Of a DNA stretch of 64,000 nucleotides, positions 1 to 10,400 are shown piece after piece. The DNA comes from Plasmopara viticola (taxonomy: Eukaryota > Oomycota > Peronosporomycetes > Peronosporales > Peronosporaceae). A program made the position numbers and the translations under genes. Where the stretch lies: positions 186,001-250,000 of the forward strand of contig MBPM02000090.1 in NCBI GenBank assembly GCA_001695595.3, given 5' to 3'. Every line of letters begins with the position of its first letter. The first letter of the stretch is position 1. The notes beneath the pieces are model-generated. The model was not told the DNA's origin, did no database searches, and saw only the letters and a list, made by a program, of their open reading frames with translations.

Positions 1-1634
1 AAGTAGATGGGGTCGCGGATCTATCCAATACGTGAAATCTTCCATATAAGTGCTATGTGCCAATCACACAAATTTCTCGACCACGTATTGAAACGGTTTT
101 GCCCAGGGAAACTCGTAATTAGGTCTAAATATTTCATCGACGGAAGTTTTCATGATCTATGCTCATTTACAGCCACTAGATCACCTATCTCACTAGTCAT
201 AAATCTTTACTTTTGACTGAATATGTTGGGAAAGCTGCTGATCTTGCTTATTGCTCAATCACATTGCTGACAGTGCATCTAGATGAATGTACCCGCGGTA
301 TCGAATAATGATACCAAATAGATCATTCAACGATCTTTTTCGATCCACAGCCAATAAGGTACAGAATTTGTCTTTTTTTGCCAGCTGTCCACATCGGTAC
401 GACCATGTGGAAATAATATACAAAAGAGTCCTGACAATAAGAACATCGTTTGAAATAGCGCAGTGGAAGCGTGTATATTCCAAGTCGCGTGTTCCGAAGG
501 CTCAATTTTTTTAATTTTGAATTTTACCATCCAAAAAGTGTATGGTTTAACTGTCGACTATCTTTGACGAGAATTTTTTCTGTCAGCCACAAAGTTATAA
601 CATGTAGGGATCAACTTAGCACTGCTTTTGATTACTTTTCTTGCGGGCTATGCTTTCTGCTGTTAGCAGTCCATCACCTCAATAACCGGCAACAACTCGA
701 TTACCTTATTCAGAGTGTCAAAGTTGTCTTCTTTCTCGCTTTCTGTCGATCTATTGCTCATTAACTGCTTTACACTCGTATCAGAGCTTTGTCCCTTCGA
801 CCAGTGATGTTTTTCTCTCACTTGCAGCTCCCTAACTAATTTGGTCGTGCAGCTGTCTAGGCATAAATATCAAAATGCCGTACGTATAACATGGGTGAAA
901 ACCATGTCTGATCAAAGCCCTGTTCGCGAAGAAGGATGCTTGGTTCTATCGCTATCCAATTCAAGAATCGTCCATTTCTAGCCACGACGTACCTGAGCTG
1001 GTTCATGTTGAAAAGTAAAAGGACTATGAGCTGCCGAGTTCTTCGCATTCCACGGTCAGATTTTTTTTTTGTCCTTTGGATGTCTACGAACGCCCCGTCA
1101 AGCAGTCAAAACGAAAGTGACCTGTTTTCGTTGCTTTTGCTCAAATCATCAACCAGCTTATTTTTTTAGCTATTATTTTTGGTGCTCGAATTGTAAACGC
1201 GCCAGGATTACGTGAGCAACCAGCAGCCGACCACATTACAAAGTTAAGCTCACATTTTCAATTTAAACATAATAAATCATTAACTTTAAAGAGTAGAGCT
1301 TCTGGAGTCAGGCAGATACCAATTTGCTGCTCGTATTGGTTCTTAGTAGAAATACGCTTTTACTGATGGACTTCTCACTCCAATATATTCTTGCCTCTAT
1401 TATTTAATAGATTTGCCTATGCTTTATTGTGCACTGCGAATAGTCGGTATAATGTCGGCACTGGTTATTACTTGAAGGTAGCAATTCAGTTCGATCTAGA
1501 TTTATCATTTTTTATCTGGACAGTCGGAAAAAGTAGAAAACTTATCTAATGGAGAGCCTCGTGTACGATCGCTTGAGCATTACCGCAACAGCCGTTACAA
1601 CTTATCTCTTTTAATCATACAACAAGAACAACTA
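1..1634. other. Gene-free leader region
   Basis: I find no reading frame here with recognisable protein character. The open frames are short (under 100 codons), lie on both strands and show no domain motif. The base composition is AT-rich with several poly(T) runs. The last 80 bases before the acyltransferase start presumably hold its promoter and 5' leader, but I cannot point to a convincing initiator motif. Confidence 0.5.
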
Positions 1635-2924
1635 ATGATGCTACGCACCCACGGGGACCATGACACCAGCAAGCACGCCAACGACGTGGCTGTATGTGTG
1701 CATCCTTTGCCTGAAAATTTGCCATTATTAGTCGAGGAAGAGCAAGGTAAGGATGATGAAAAAAAGCCTGTCAAGGCCAAGAAGGCAGCAGTGGCGGCCA
1801 TGTTACCTACCAAGATCTTGTTTCTTGATGGATTGCGTGGTCTAGCTGCCCTGCTGGTCGTTACGCAGCACTCGCATGAGTACATGCAGGATTTGAATCT
1901 AGGCGCCGTTGCAGTAGACTCTTTTTTTGTATTGTCGTCATTCCTCCTCACGTGGCTTTTTATGAAAAAAAGCATCCGCTTATTTAATCAGGGAGCAGGG
2001 ATGCGTAAATGGTGCTTTGCACTGGCCGACTACTTTTCTAGGCGCTTCTGCCGCGTGTATCCGCTCTTTGCTTTCACGTGCATACTTTTGTGGTCAATGG
2101 ACGATGAAAACAAAAGTCGCTATTATCTCATTAAAGATTCGGCGACTTTCGATGTGCTAAAAACACTTACGTTTGAGTTTAAACACCGCTACTTTGTCTT
2201 TTGGACCTTGCCTCTCGAGATCTCTTACTACATTTTCATTCCTGTGTTTGTTTTATTTACACTTTCGTTGAGAAGATATTGGTGGGTACCGTTCATTCCC
2301 GCGTACTGGTGGATCATTGCTCAAGGCTGGAGCGAGTACCGTACGAGCCACTCAAAGCTTTTTCCACACATTCCAACATTCCTCGCTGGATCGATTGCTG
2401 CGGTAATTTTCGTCAAGTTTGACATATTGATTAAAGCCAGTGGATTTCACTTTCAAGTACACCACAAAGTGTTGGTTCGAGCGATTGAGTTGATGGCGCT
2501 TGCTATCTTTCTAAGCGTTGCCTTCTCTGGTCTTTTTTTCGTCTGGGTCCACAAAAACATAGCACCCCAGACCCCTGGTTTTCCATTTGTGAGCGTAACT
2601 TTGACGATTGTGATTGTATGTGAAATGCTTTTACCGTCGCCACTGTCCTTAATTTTAGAGTGGAGCTTTCTCCGTTATTGGGGTAAGATTAGTTTTTCTG
2701 TGTACTTGCTGCACAGCTTTATTCTGTACAATGAGACGGTAAATTCGCAACAGAACTACTACTGCCGACTCTTTTCCCGGTTTGGGCTGCTGTGTTTACT
2801 GGCGACAGCATCTTATCAATTGGTTGAATATCCATCGCAATTATTGGCGCAGCGTATCAACAAAGCTTTGAACGAACTGGAAGCAAAACAATCTGGAGAA
2901 AGGACAGTCTTGTGTAGTAAATAA
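1635..2924 (+). CDS. Membrane acyltransferase, acyltransferase-3 family
   Basis: The predicted product is a 429-residue multi-pass membrane protein that should transfer an acyl group to a sugar, lipid or other acceptor; the substrate cannot be read from the sequence. Residues 1-55 are a polar, lysine-rich cytosolic leader. At residues 60-82 the family's first helix appears as FLDGLRGLAALLVVTQHSHEY, carrying the conserved Arg (R68) and the active-site-type His (H79/H81) of the acyltransferase-3 (OafA/NRF-6) family. About eight to ten further hydrophobic segments follow, ending with a helix of the type YQLVEYPSQL, as in other members. The 429-residue length suits a complete single domain. Two ATGs are adjacent at the start (1635 and 1638). 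No intron is needed. A secreted hydrolase lies 364 bp downstream on the same strand. Family assignment is firm; function beyond that is inference. Confidence 0.85.
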   Translation: MMLRTHGDHDTSKHANDVAVCVHPLPENLPLLVEEEQGKDDEKKPVKAKKAAVAAMLPTKILFLDGLRGLAALLVVTQHSHEYMQDLNLGAVAVDSFFVLSSFLLTWLFMKKSIRLFNQGAGMRKWCFALADYFSRRFCRVYPLFAFTCILLWSMDDENKSRYYLIKDSATFDVLKTLTFEFKHRYFVFWTLPLEISYYIFIPVFVLFTLSLRRYWWVPFIPAYWWIIAQGWSEYRTSHSKLFPHIPTFLAGSIAAVIFVKFDILIKASGFHFQVHHKVLVRAIELMALAIFLSVAFSGLFFVWVHKNIAPQTPGFPFVSVTLTIVIVCEMLLPSPLSLILEWSFLRYWGKISFSVYLLHSFILYNETVNSQQNYYCRLFSRFGLLCLLATASYQLVEYPSQLLAQRINKALNELEAKQSGERTVLCSK

Positions 2925-3288
2925 TCAAACCCGTCTGAAGTTCTTGCCCAACGGCTAGAATTGATACTAGGCTCAAAGGCGCAAGAGAAGAGCTCGGTAC
3001 ACTTGAGGTCTGCTTTGTAGATTAATACGAGAGGCTTAAGATTGTGAGTCAGTATCTGAATGTACTTTTACTTTTACTTGAAAATTACACGCAATCGGTA
3101 TCTGCAAATACTTTCACTTTGACGTAAAGTAGTGATTACACTTCGATCGGGACATGTCGGTCTTTACGGCGGTATCATGGACAAAGGTGGGATATATCGT
3201 ATTTACGCAAATACAGTGCTTAACAAATCCTATTCTTTACAGCCGTGATTTGCTACGTAAATGTTCATTCCTCAGACTCCTACTGACA
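2925..3288. other. Intergenic region with candidate promoter
   Basis: This 364-bp spacer separates the acyltransferase from the secreted hydrolase. It holds no gene. An ATG at 3154 opens an in-frame extension of the hydrolase, but that would add 45 residues in front of a clear signal peptide. I therefore treat this stretch as promoter and 5' leader. Confidence 0.5.
3262..3278 (+). promoter_or_regulatory. Candidate oomycete-type initiator (Inr-like)
   Basis: The stretch GTTCATTCCTCAGACTC resembles the GCTCATT plus pyrimidine/CA core of oomycete initiator elements. It lies about 25 bp before the ATG at 3289, a normal oomycete leader length. If real, it would place transcription start downstream of the ATG at 3154 and support the shorter hydrolase start. 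The match is imperfect. Confidence 0.3.
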
Positions 3289-4890
3289 ATGTCGCCGATT
3301 CGGGTCAGGTGCATACAAGCCACCATTATTGCGTTCAACGTCATTCTACCATGGGCATTTGCTCAGCACCTTTGTCTCCACAATACCACAGACATGAACT
3401 GGCCATCTCTGCGCTTTCACATCACAATCCATCGTGCTGCCTCGAGAGTTCATGGTGTCTCTGAATTCTCCGTCCTCGCGAATCCCATTCTCTCGAGCAA
3501 TGCAACTGGTGTGCTCTATGACACATTCACGTCGTATGAAGAAGAGGGTATGCTTTTCAACTATTCACTTGTAAATGGAGTGGAGTTTGTTTCTCGCCGC
3601 TCACTTGGTGTACCAGATATCAAATCACAAGTGCACTGCATCGAGACGGAGACTTTACTGCCGATCAACTCGATTGTGGCAGCCCTGAACGAAGCAGAGA
3701 GCGTGTCATACATTGTAGCAAGCGATGGCACGCCTATCGCGTGTTCAGGAGGAAGCTCGTTTAAAACTTTGATAAATGGAATCCCCTTTGGTATTTGCTT
3801 CTATGGGTCCTCTGGTTTCAACATGTATGGTAGTGATATGGACATTAAAGTAGAGTACATGACCACTGACACACCAATCCTGGCACCAGCACTGAATGCC
3901 ACCGAACGACGCAAGTGTCGGAAATCTAGAAGGATGACTGTTGTCACATCAATAGGCAACAGTCTCCTAACTGGACGGCACCTTTCGATCAAAGATGCAC
4001 GAAAGCTGAAAGCCGCGTTTGATTTCTCGCTCTCAGAGAGTTCGTGCGCGTGCAAATCGACGCCGCGTCCATGTGTGTTCATTCATGGTCTTGGCAGTCT
4101 AACCGAAGAGAAGGAGAACCTCGATTCGTTCCAATATTGGGGAAACTTGACCGACCATACACCCTGTTGTTCCTCGACCAAGTTTGCCGTGCTCAATACA
4201 CTAAATCATTCCTGGACGGACGTCTTTCAACAACAAAAAGTGTGCGATCGCATGCTGAACGTAAGCGATACAAGCGACGGAACGATCGTGTCGGACACGA
4301 TCATTATTTCACACTCGATGGGTGGTCTCCTAGTTGCAGGAGCGATTGCAAACGGAAAGTGCCGTCTTGACACCAGCTCGACGTGGATCAGCACAGGAAC
4401 CCCAATGCGCGGAAGCATGGCCTCAGACTACTTTCAGAAATCGTGCAAGGACGAGACGAATGTCGTCATGGAGAAATTTGTCGAAACAACGGGCTATTGT
4501 CCCGCAGACGACGGCATCAAGTCGCTGGCGTATATCGACGAATCCTACTGCACTTCAATGCTCATTGAGGCCTATAAGGCGGCACAACAAGTCTATCGCG
4601 ACAATGTGTACGCTGTGATGTGCAGCGACAGCTTTTCAGGTCTTCTCTCCACGTATCAGGTTGCCTTCTGGCTACTAGGCAAGGTCGTCTCGCACAAATC
4701 TCTCGAAAACGATGGTATGGTCGAATTCAACAGTTGTGCGGGGGGAATTTCAAAAAAGGTGTTTGGAGCGAGTTACAAAGATCGGTTTTACATGTCGAAT
4801 CTTAATCACAACGATGTGGCTTTTCGAGCGGGTGATGCACTTTTCGACACGAAAAAGATGCCAGTAAAGTGGCTCGAGTGTTTACTATAG
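3289..4890 (+). CDS. Secreted alpha/beta hydrolase (lipase-like), paralog 1
   Basis: The predicted product is a 533-residue secreted hydrolase. I chose the ATG at 3289 because it opens a classic signal peptide: charged start, hydrophobic core TIIAFNVILPWAFA, then likely cleavage before QHLCLHN. Residues about 35-240 form a beta-rich domain of unknown function with several N-glycosylation sequons. The catalytic alpha/beta-hydrolase domain begins at CACKSTPRPCVFIHGLG. It has the nucleophile elbow SHSMGG (Ser343), a probable acid Asp475 in NDGMVEFNSC and a probable His507 in LNHNDVAF. Many cysteines suggest disulfides. Its closest relative in the window is the gene at 41433-43025, with the same domain order and the same catalytic residues. 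The fold resembles lipases and PGAP1-like inositol deacylases, but no substrate can be named. A longer in-frame start at 3154 exists and would bury the signal peptide. Confidence 0.85.
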   Translation: MSPIRVRCIQATIIAFNVILPWAFAQHLCLHNTTDMNWPSLRFHITIHRAASRVHGVSEFSVLANPILSSNATGVLYDTFTSYEEEGMLFNYSLVNGVEFVSRRSLGVPDIKSQVHCIETETLLPINSIVAALNEAESVSYIVASDGTPIACSGGSSFKTLINGIPFGICFYGSSGFNMYGSDMDIKVEYMTTDTPILAPALNATERRKCRKSRRMTVVTSIGNSLLTGRHLSIKDARKLKAAFDFSLSESSCACKSTPRPCVFIHGLGSLTEEKENLDSFQYWGNLTDHTPCCSSTKFAVLNTLNHSWTDVFQQQKVCDRMLNVSDTSDGTIVSDTIIISHSMGGLLVAGAIANGKCRLDTSSTWISTGTPMRGSMASDYFQKSCKDETNVVMEKFVETTGYCPADDGIKSLAYIDESYCTSMLIEAYKAAQQVYRDNVYAVMCSDSFSGLLSTYQVAFWLLGKVVSHKSLENDGMVEFNSCAGGISKKVFGASYKDRFYMSNLNHNDVAFRAGDALFDTKKMPVKWLECLL

Positions 4891-5840
4891 AACGAGGTTT
4901 TCGATGTTTGACGAGTAATACATGTCTTTAAATACAGCTTTAGAGTTATTGGGGTATGCGAAATGGTAGTCAAGTGTATCATTTTTTTCGAACGCATTAG
5001 AGCTATGTACAGCATTACGTATACGAAACACTCAACCCGGACACCCTACAGAATTTCCTACCGAGATACCTAAAATCCCTACCTCAACGCCTTTTCAAGA
5101 ATTATAGGCAAGACTGGATCACTCCTATAAAATAATCAGACTTTTAATACACACGAATTGCCATTGGAAGATCGCATGTCTTTCTGCACGCCTTCTCTGT
5201 GCAAATGCTATGTGCCCCCGTCGAACGCAATCACACATGTTGTGTCTACGGGTGTGGATTGTGTGGCAAGAGTATCGACCATCTTTTCGTATCTATCGGA
5301 TACGCAATCTTATTACTCAAAAAACTTACTGGCTTCTGGGAGCGGCTGTCATTGCATCTCTCCTTGCTGCAAAGCAGCTGGGACACTCCAAGGCGTTCGA
5401 GCTCTACGGCCAAAATTTAATCATTAGGGCCCTGGCATCATAGGCCGCAATAGCTTGCCTTGAGTCAGTGGATTTTAAGGCTTCCTGCCACCGTAAGAAA
5501 GTCTAACTTTGAATCAAGGAGGCAAAGATAACCAAAGAGCAGCCAATATCACAGATATTCATGAGCACGTGACGTTTGCACTCTCACTTCAAAGAAGTGA
5601 CGGGCCTTTGCATAGAGCCGATAATTTGTGGTAAGATATGACCTCCCGCCTCACTTGAATCGTGGCTGCTAATGCACAACACCACCCTTTTTGGTATGTA
5701 TGCCAATTTGCATACTGAGATATACTGATTAGGATAGCGTCTCTACCTGAATTGCAGACTTCAGCTGAGTGCGTCAAAATTCATACGTAAGATCAAAACA
5801 TACAATATTGTATAAGGAAAATCCGTCTTTAAACTGCAAT

Positions 5841-6161
5841 CGGATGCATACTTTGACCTCCTTAAGATCGGGTATCCCTTACAGAGAAATCGTAAAATGC
5901 TTTCTTCCACAACTCTTATGTGCAAGATGGTGCGTGGTGTCGGTACACCTGGTAGTTGCGCCGATGCCTCTTTCTAGTGCTTTTGAATGGATAGCGCCAC
6001 TTTTCTTGATTTATCGGAGGGGCACTGTGCATTATTACTGGCCTGAGGAGCATTTGCCACCCTCACTACTGCCAAGCGCTTGGGACGTACCGTATCGTTC
6101 GAAATTTAAGCAAGCTGTTCGATCTACAGCACAATCAACTCAATTGAAAAAAGCTGCCTAA
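5841..6161 (+). pseudogene. Possible gene remnant, unrecognised
   Basis: This frame ends with a protein-like stretch (AFEWIAPLFLIYRRGTVHYY, then WPEEHLPPSLLPSAWDVPYR) and a polar tail that runs to a TAA. It has the look of a C-terminal coding exon: one hydrophobic segment, then a proline- and tryptophan-containing tail. I see no good start, no signal peptide and no known motif. It may be the last exon of a decayed gene, or chance. The ATG at 5844 is one possible start. Confidence 0.2.
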
Positions 6162-7084
6162 GCAAAGATTTAAGACGATAAAACTAAAGAGTTCAACCTT
6201 TGGTTTAAAGAAACAAATAACCTATTCTTATGCCTCAAAGAGATAAAGGGCTATTAAGCGGGTTAGAAGTGGATGATAAAGTGCGTGTGGAAATTGTACC
6301 AACATATTCAGGAGGTCGTGGAATTCACCCGTGACATCACTTAGGCTCATAAAGATATAACCGATGAGTTGAGGGCCACCACAACTTAGACTCTTGTATG
6401 TCAAGAAATTGCTCATTGACGACATCATAAAGAAGCGTCCTTGGCTGAGTATTACCTCTGAGTCGTTAACAAAAAAGTGACTTTATCTTGCTCGGTGAGT
6501 GGCGATCTAATTACGAAAGCCGTCAACTCTTCAATTGTAAAAATTATCGACAAAATTTGCACCTTTCATTTCCTTAGAAATTAGAGTGCGAGCACTGACG
6601 ATGCTCGAGCATTCCGGACAAAACACAGTGAGCTCGCTTACTGAACTATTTAAATATACTTAAGCATTGCCTAGCAAAGTGACATTTTGCTCTTTGACTG
6701 CAGCAAGCATAGAAGCTGCTCAGAAAAAGAGAACTTTTGTTTCGACAAAGGACTTAAAAAGACTCTTTGTAGAATCTGGCCCTTAAAATAATAATCGGCA
6801 GGTCATGTGGGGCACTCTACAAGAAATAAATTTCCCAGACAAAATGAGTATGTGATTAATACATTATCGACAATTAGACCCAAAAAGCCTAGCAAATTTT
6901 AAAAAGAAACGACAGTTGTCGTTTTCTCAAACGTACGAGGATATTAGCACCCACTTCGGAGCTCGGTCGATCCTCGCCCGTCGAGATACGCAAAATTGCA
7001 GTCATTTAAATTATCTAAGCTGGTGCCTTCAGTAGACCATCGAAATTATAGTAGTTTTAGCCCAGCTGGCTAATATAGTAATCC

Positions 7085-7095
7085 AAGACATTCTT
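7085..7095. repeat. Target-site duplication, left, of short element copy 1
   Basis: AAGACATTCTT is repeated exactly at 7422-7432 on the other side of the element. Confidence 0.7.
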
Positions 7096-7421
7096 GTTGT
7101 ATTGTATTGTATTACGTTATCGCGTTGCCAAGTTATGCACGTGCTAGGCTCTATGGCTAGTCCACGGCATAGAGTGGTGTCCGCATACGTCGGGTCTCGT
7201 TCGGCGGGCAGTGCAGCCAGCACCGAGGCCGTGAGGGTCTTCCATTATTTTGTGAAGTTCTGACTTGGTAAGAGCCCAGGTGGCGCCCTGGTGCTGGAGA
7301 CCGTCGCGTCGAGGGTGAGACTCGTTAGAGACCTGCAGATGCCCGAGAGCACCTGCCCGAAGCGCGCGAGCATTTAGCTTCCGCGCTTGGAAGGAGGGCG
7401 TCACCCCAACCTTTTCCGAAA
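7096..7421. mobile_element. SINE-like GC-rich short element, copy 1, with target-site duplication
   Basis: This 326-bp block is clearly more GC-rich than its AT-rich surroundings and is almost the same as 59747-60068, in the same orientation. It is flanked by a perfect 11-bp direct repeat, AAGACATTCTT, at 7085-7095 and 7422-7432. One end carries a short tandem tract (GTATT units, 7099-7110); the other ends in a short A-run (CCGAAA). There are no terminal inverted repeats. Direct repeats of different sequence and length at each copy (11 and 12 bp) fit a non-autonomous retroposon. I could not find a convincing pol III A or B box. A solo LTR is less likely, because LTR integrases leave 4-6 bp duplications. 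Confidence 0.7.
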
Positions 7422-7432
7422 AAGACATTCTT
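7422..7432. repeat. Target-site duplication, right, of short element copy 1
   Basis: AAGACATTCTT is an exact match to 7085-7095. It directly follows the A-run that ends the element. Confidence 0.7.
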
Positions 7433-10400
7433 AAGGTCAATTTTCTAAACTGAAATAGCGGAGAAATCGACGCAAGGGATCATTTTATTAAATTGTTGTG
7501 GCTAGTAAAATTAAGAAGTAAGTTAATGCAGGTCATGCCACCCCTGACTTTGTAAACGAAGCCTGTACGCAAACCTGATAAGTATTTTGAAAATTCAGCT
7601 ATTCCTATGTGACGGACATTCATATTTTTGCTGTCTTAGTGCACTATGTCGCTAGCTTGTAAAAACTTGGATCTGATGCAACATCGTCAGGTATATTCAC
7701 CGGGTTGGTGGCAGCACTCGCTACCAAAGACACAAAAGGGACCGGTCAAAGCGAGCGTAGCACAATGACACGGTGAGTAACCAATACCATCAGCCTCGGG
7801 TAAAAGAATATGCTTGCGGATAAGTAAGATCTGCAAGACACAGTTAGTAGCATAGGACCGGACATGGTCAGCAAAGTACCACCAGTTAGGCTTTGTATGA
7901 CCACACGCGGGTTAGAACTACCACTTAAAGTTGCTAGCATGGCTCCGCTAAAAGAAAACTAGAATACATAACGACACCGATTTATGGCTGTCACGAACGA
8001 CCTCATAATTGATATAAAGACCTTACTACGAGTATAATCGACAATTGAAGTAGTCGTTGTGTCACAGCAGGCTCACTTCGAATGAACCCTTTGCCGGAGG
8101 TATCAACATTTTTAATTTTCGGACAACTCATACGTTCTGAGCTTTTGGCTATTAACGAGCCGACAATGTCGCCAAGATTCGGAAACCTTGTCGATAATAC
8201 AAATATGGCCTTCGTCGCAGAAGAAGATGCGTTTAGTACAAGTTATGGCAGTGCACTTTTCTCTTGAGCTAAGAAGCTGTACGAGTTTTGAGGATCTGGA
8301 AAGCGTTTACATTATGAACACTCAGATTTGGTCTTCAGAGTCTCACCCACAAGACAAAAGGGTTATACATGCGACTGATCTCGTAGTTACTGCGTTATCA
8401 GCTACAACGAGAGCAAATTCTGCTAACATTACCTTTTTTGCCAGAAGTGCAAAGATGTATGCCGCTTTGCACTCGCTAACGAATTCTGTTATTGAAAATT
8501 AACAGAAAAAGGCAAGTAGCTCATACTAATCAACAATGAGTGGCAAGTAGTTGATACCAATGAAAAGCTGAACTTCTGCACAAACGCCCAAACTGAGGAA
8601 GTATCACGTAACATCATGTTCGAATGCACGTTGTATAGTGAGCTGGAATTGGTAGATAGTTTTTCTTGAATACAAATGAGGGGTCGAAGATGGCCCTCAT
8701 GATAGTTGGATTGTTTAGCGCCGCGCGAGGGGTTATGGAAAACGTAAATGCGGCGAAGGCTCACCGTCTAGTCCATTTTTGCCCCGACCATAGCAATTAC
8801 GAATTGAGTTGGCCCTGAGGTCCATATGGACCATATAGGACAGGTTTTAGGTAATAATGGTCATTAAACTCTCTTCCGACATTGTCAAAGATTCTTTCGA
8901 AGCAAAAAATGGAAGCTTTTTTTCACTGCTATATAAACAGCCAAGAGGCGCGAGGACACTGTACACAAGGTCTACACCATGTTCTTATTAGATTATGAGA
9001 AAGTAATTTGGTTTATTTACTGATGATACAAATACAGTTGTTTCCATACAATCTATTCGAAAGGGCATTAAGTTGTCAGCCAAAATAAAGGTATTCTTAT
9101 AGCATCAAGGAAGGCTTTCGCAAGACCCGAAATTTCTTTGTTGGACGATACAAAGCCGCTTGGCGTCGTTCACGACGCTTTCGAAGATGCTGTTGGCCAC
9201 ACGTTACTGAACTTCTCATAAATGAGTTTTTGTGTGCTGCATGAGTAAAGTAGGGCATCTGCCACCTGTTATAGTTACTACACCTGCAAAAGAATCAACA
9301 AGAATGCTTATGAACACACTTTTTATATTTTATTGACTTTCAGTCACAACTATGCCGAGGAGGGACTAGGACTTTACCGATGCGTGCAAGCTAGCGCTGT
9401 TTCAGCTTCTTAGACCCAGATTTCTATTTTTTAGAAGGTAAATTATTAACTGAAAGGGTCAACCGTGTGCTAGAAATGCACTGCGTAGTATATGTGGAAG
9501 GGCTTTACGTGGCCCGATCAGTTATTGATGGTTGAGCTTGCGCTCTACAGCGCGATTATTGTATGCACGAACTTCACGCTCTTTACTACAAACGAGCTAA
9601 GACAGCAAAAGGTTCCGCTTTATCTCAAATCAAGAATGCGTCTGAGATAAGGGAAAAGAACTCGTGCAACAGTTTTCTTACGTTGACCACTTTTTTGTAG
9701 AATATTTTTTTGCTTTATGAGAATCCTGCTGAATACATTTCATCAGGGCTGGAAATGCGATCGACCCTGTCCACGTAAGCAAAAGAAAATTTGTAAATAT
9801 CATTAAAGAAGAAATTTAAATACCGTTTATGAGCTTTGCTGGGTACTAAATACTTTAAGAGAAGGTAACTTCTGTACATACGAGCAAAATGACAGGTAAT
9901 ATAAGTGGACCTATCATGGTACTAAACGGCATGAGGCAGAGTTAAGTTTTAACCCTCGAGATGATCTTGACGCCCCCACCGATTCAAGCAGAGTGTCTTT
10001 GGAGGTGGCACAATTTCAAAAAAACGAAACTTTTATTAGTCGTAACGTGTTCCTAGTACCTCTTAAAAGGCGTTGTCACTGTGCCAACGTTGCTAGTAAG
10101 GCAAGTATAGGTGGTCGTACGATGGCTGGTAGTACTATCTTCGGAAACACGATCAAGTGACCGAGTGACGGAGTACTTTTAAGATTATGCGCTATGAGTG
10201 GCGTATCCAGCTATTATTGTCATCGCTTTACTATCACAGATAGTCATTGTACAGCTTTCCTGACTTTTTTTATCGCGGCACAAATTATCGGTGTGTACTC
10301 AAATGACGCTGTTTCTTTACAACTTATACAGATAGGGTTTGTAACAAGTCAGCGCCATTATACATATTTCAGTTGTACTCGAGTAGTCATTACACCATTA

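Larger units (their letters stand above)
4891..7095. other. Gene-poor spacer with two weak coding-like stretches
   Basis: This is mostly AT-rich, non-coding-looking sequence. Two stretches look slightly coding: a frame at 5210-5443 containing a hydrophobic segment (TYWLLGAAVIASLLAAKQLG), and a frame ending at 6161 listed separately. Neither matches a family I recognise. Confidence 0.35.

Noticed and set aside
3154..3288. Upstream in-frame ATG extending hydrolase paralog 1 by 45 residues
   Set aside because: It would place a non-signal segment before a clear signal peptide, and an initiator-like motif lies downstream of it.
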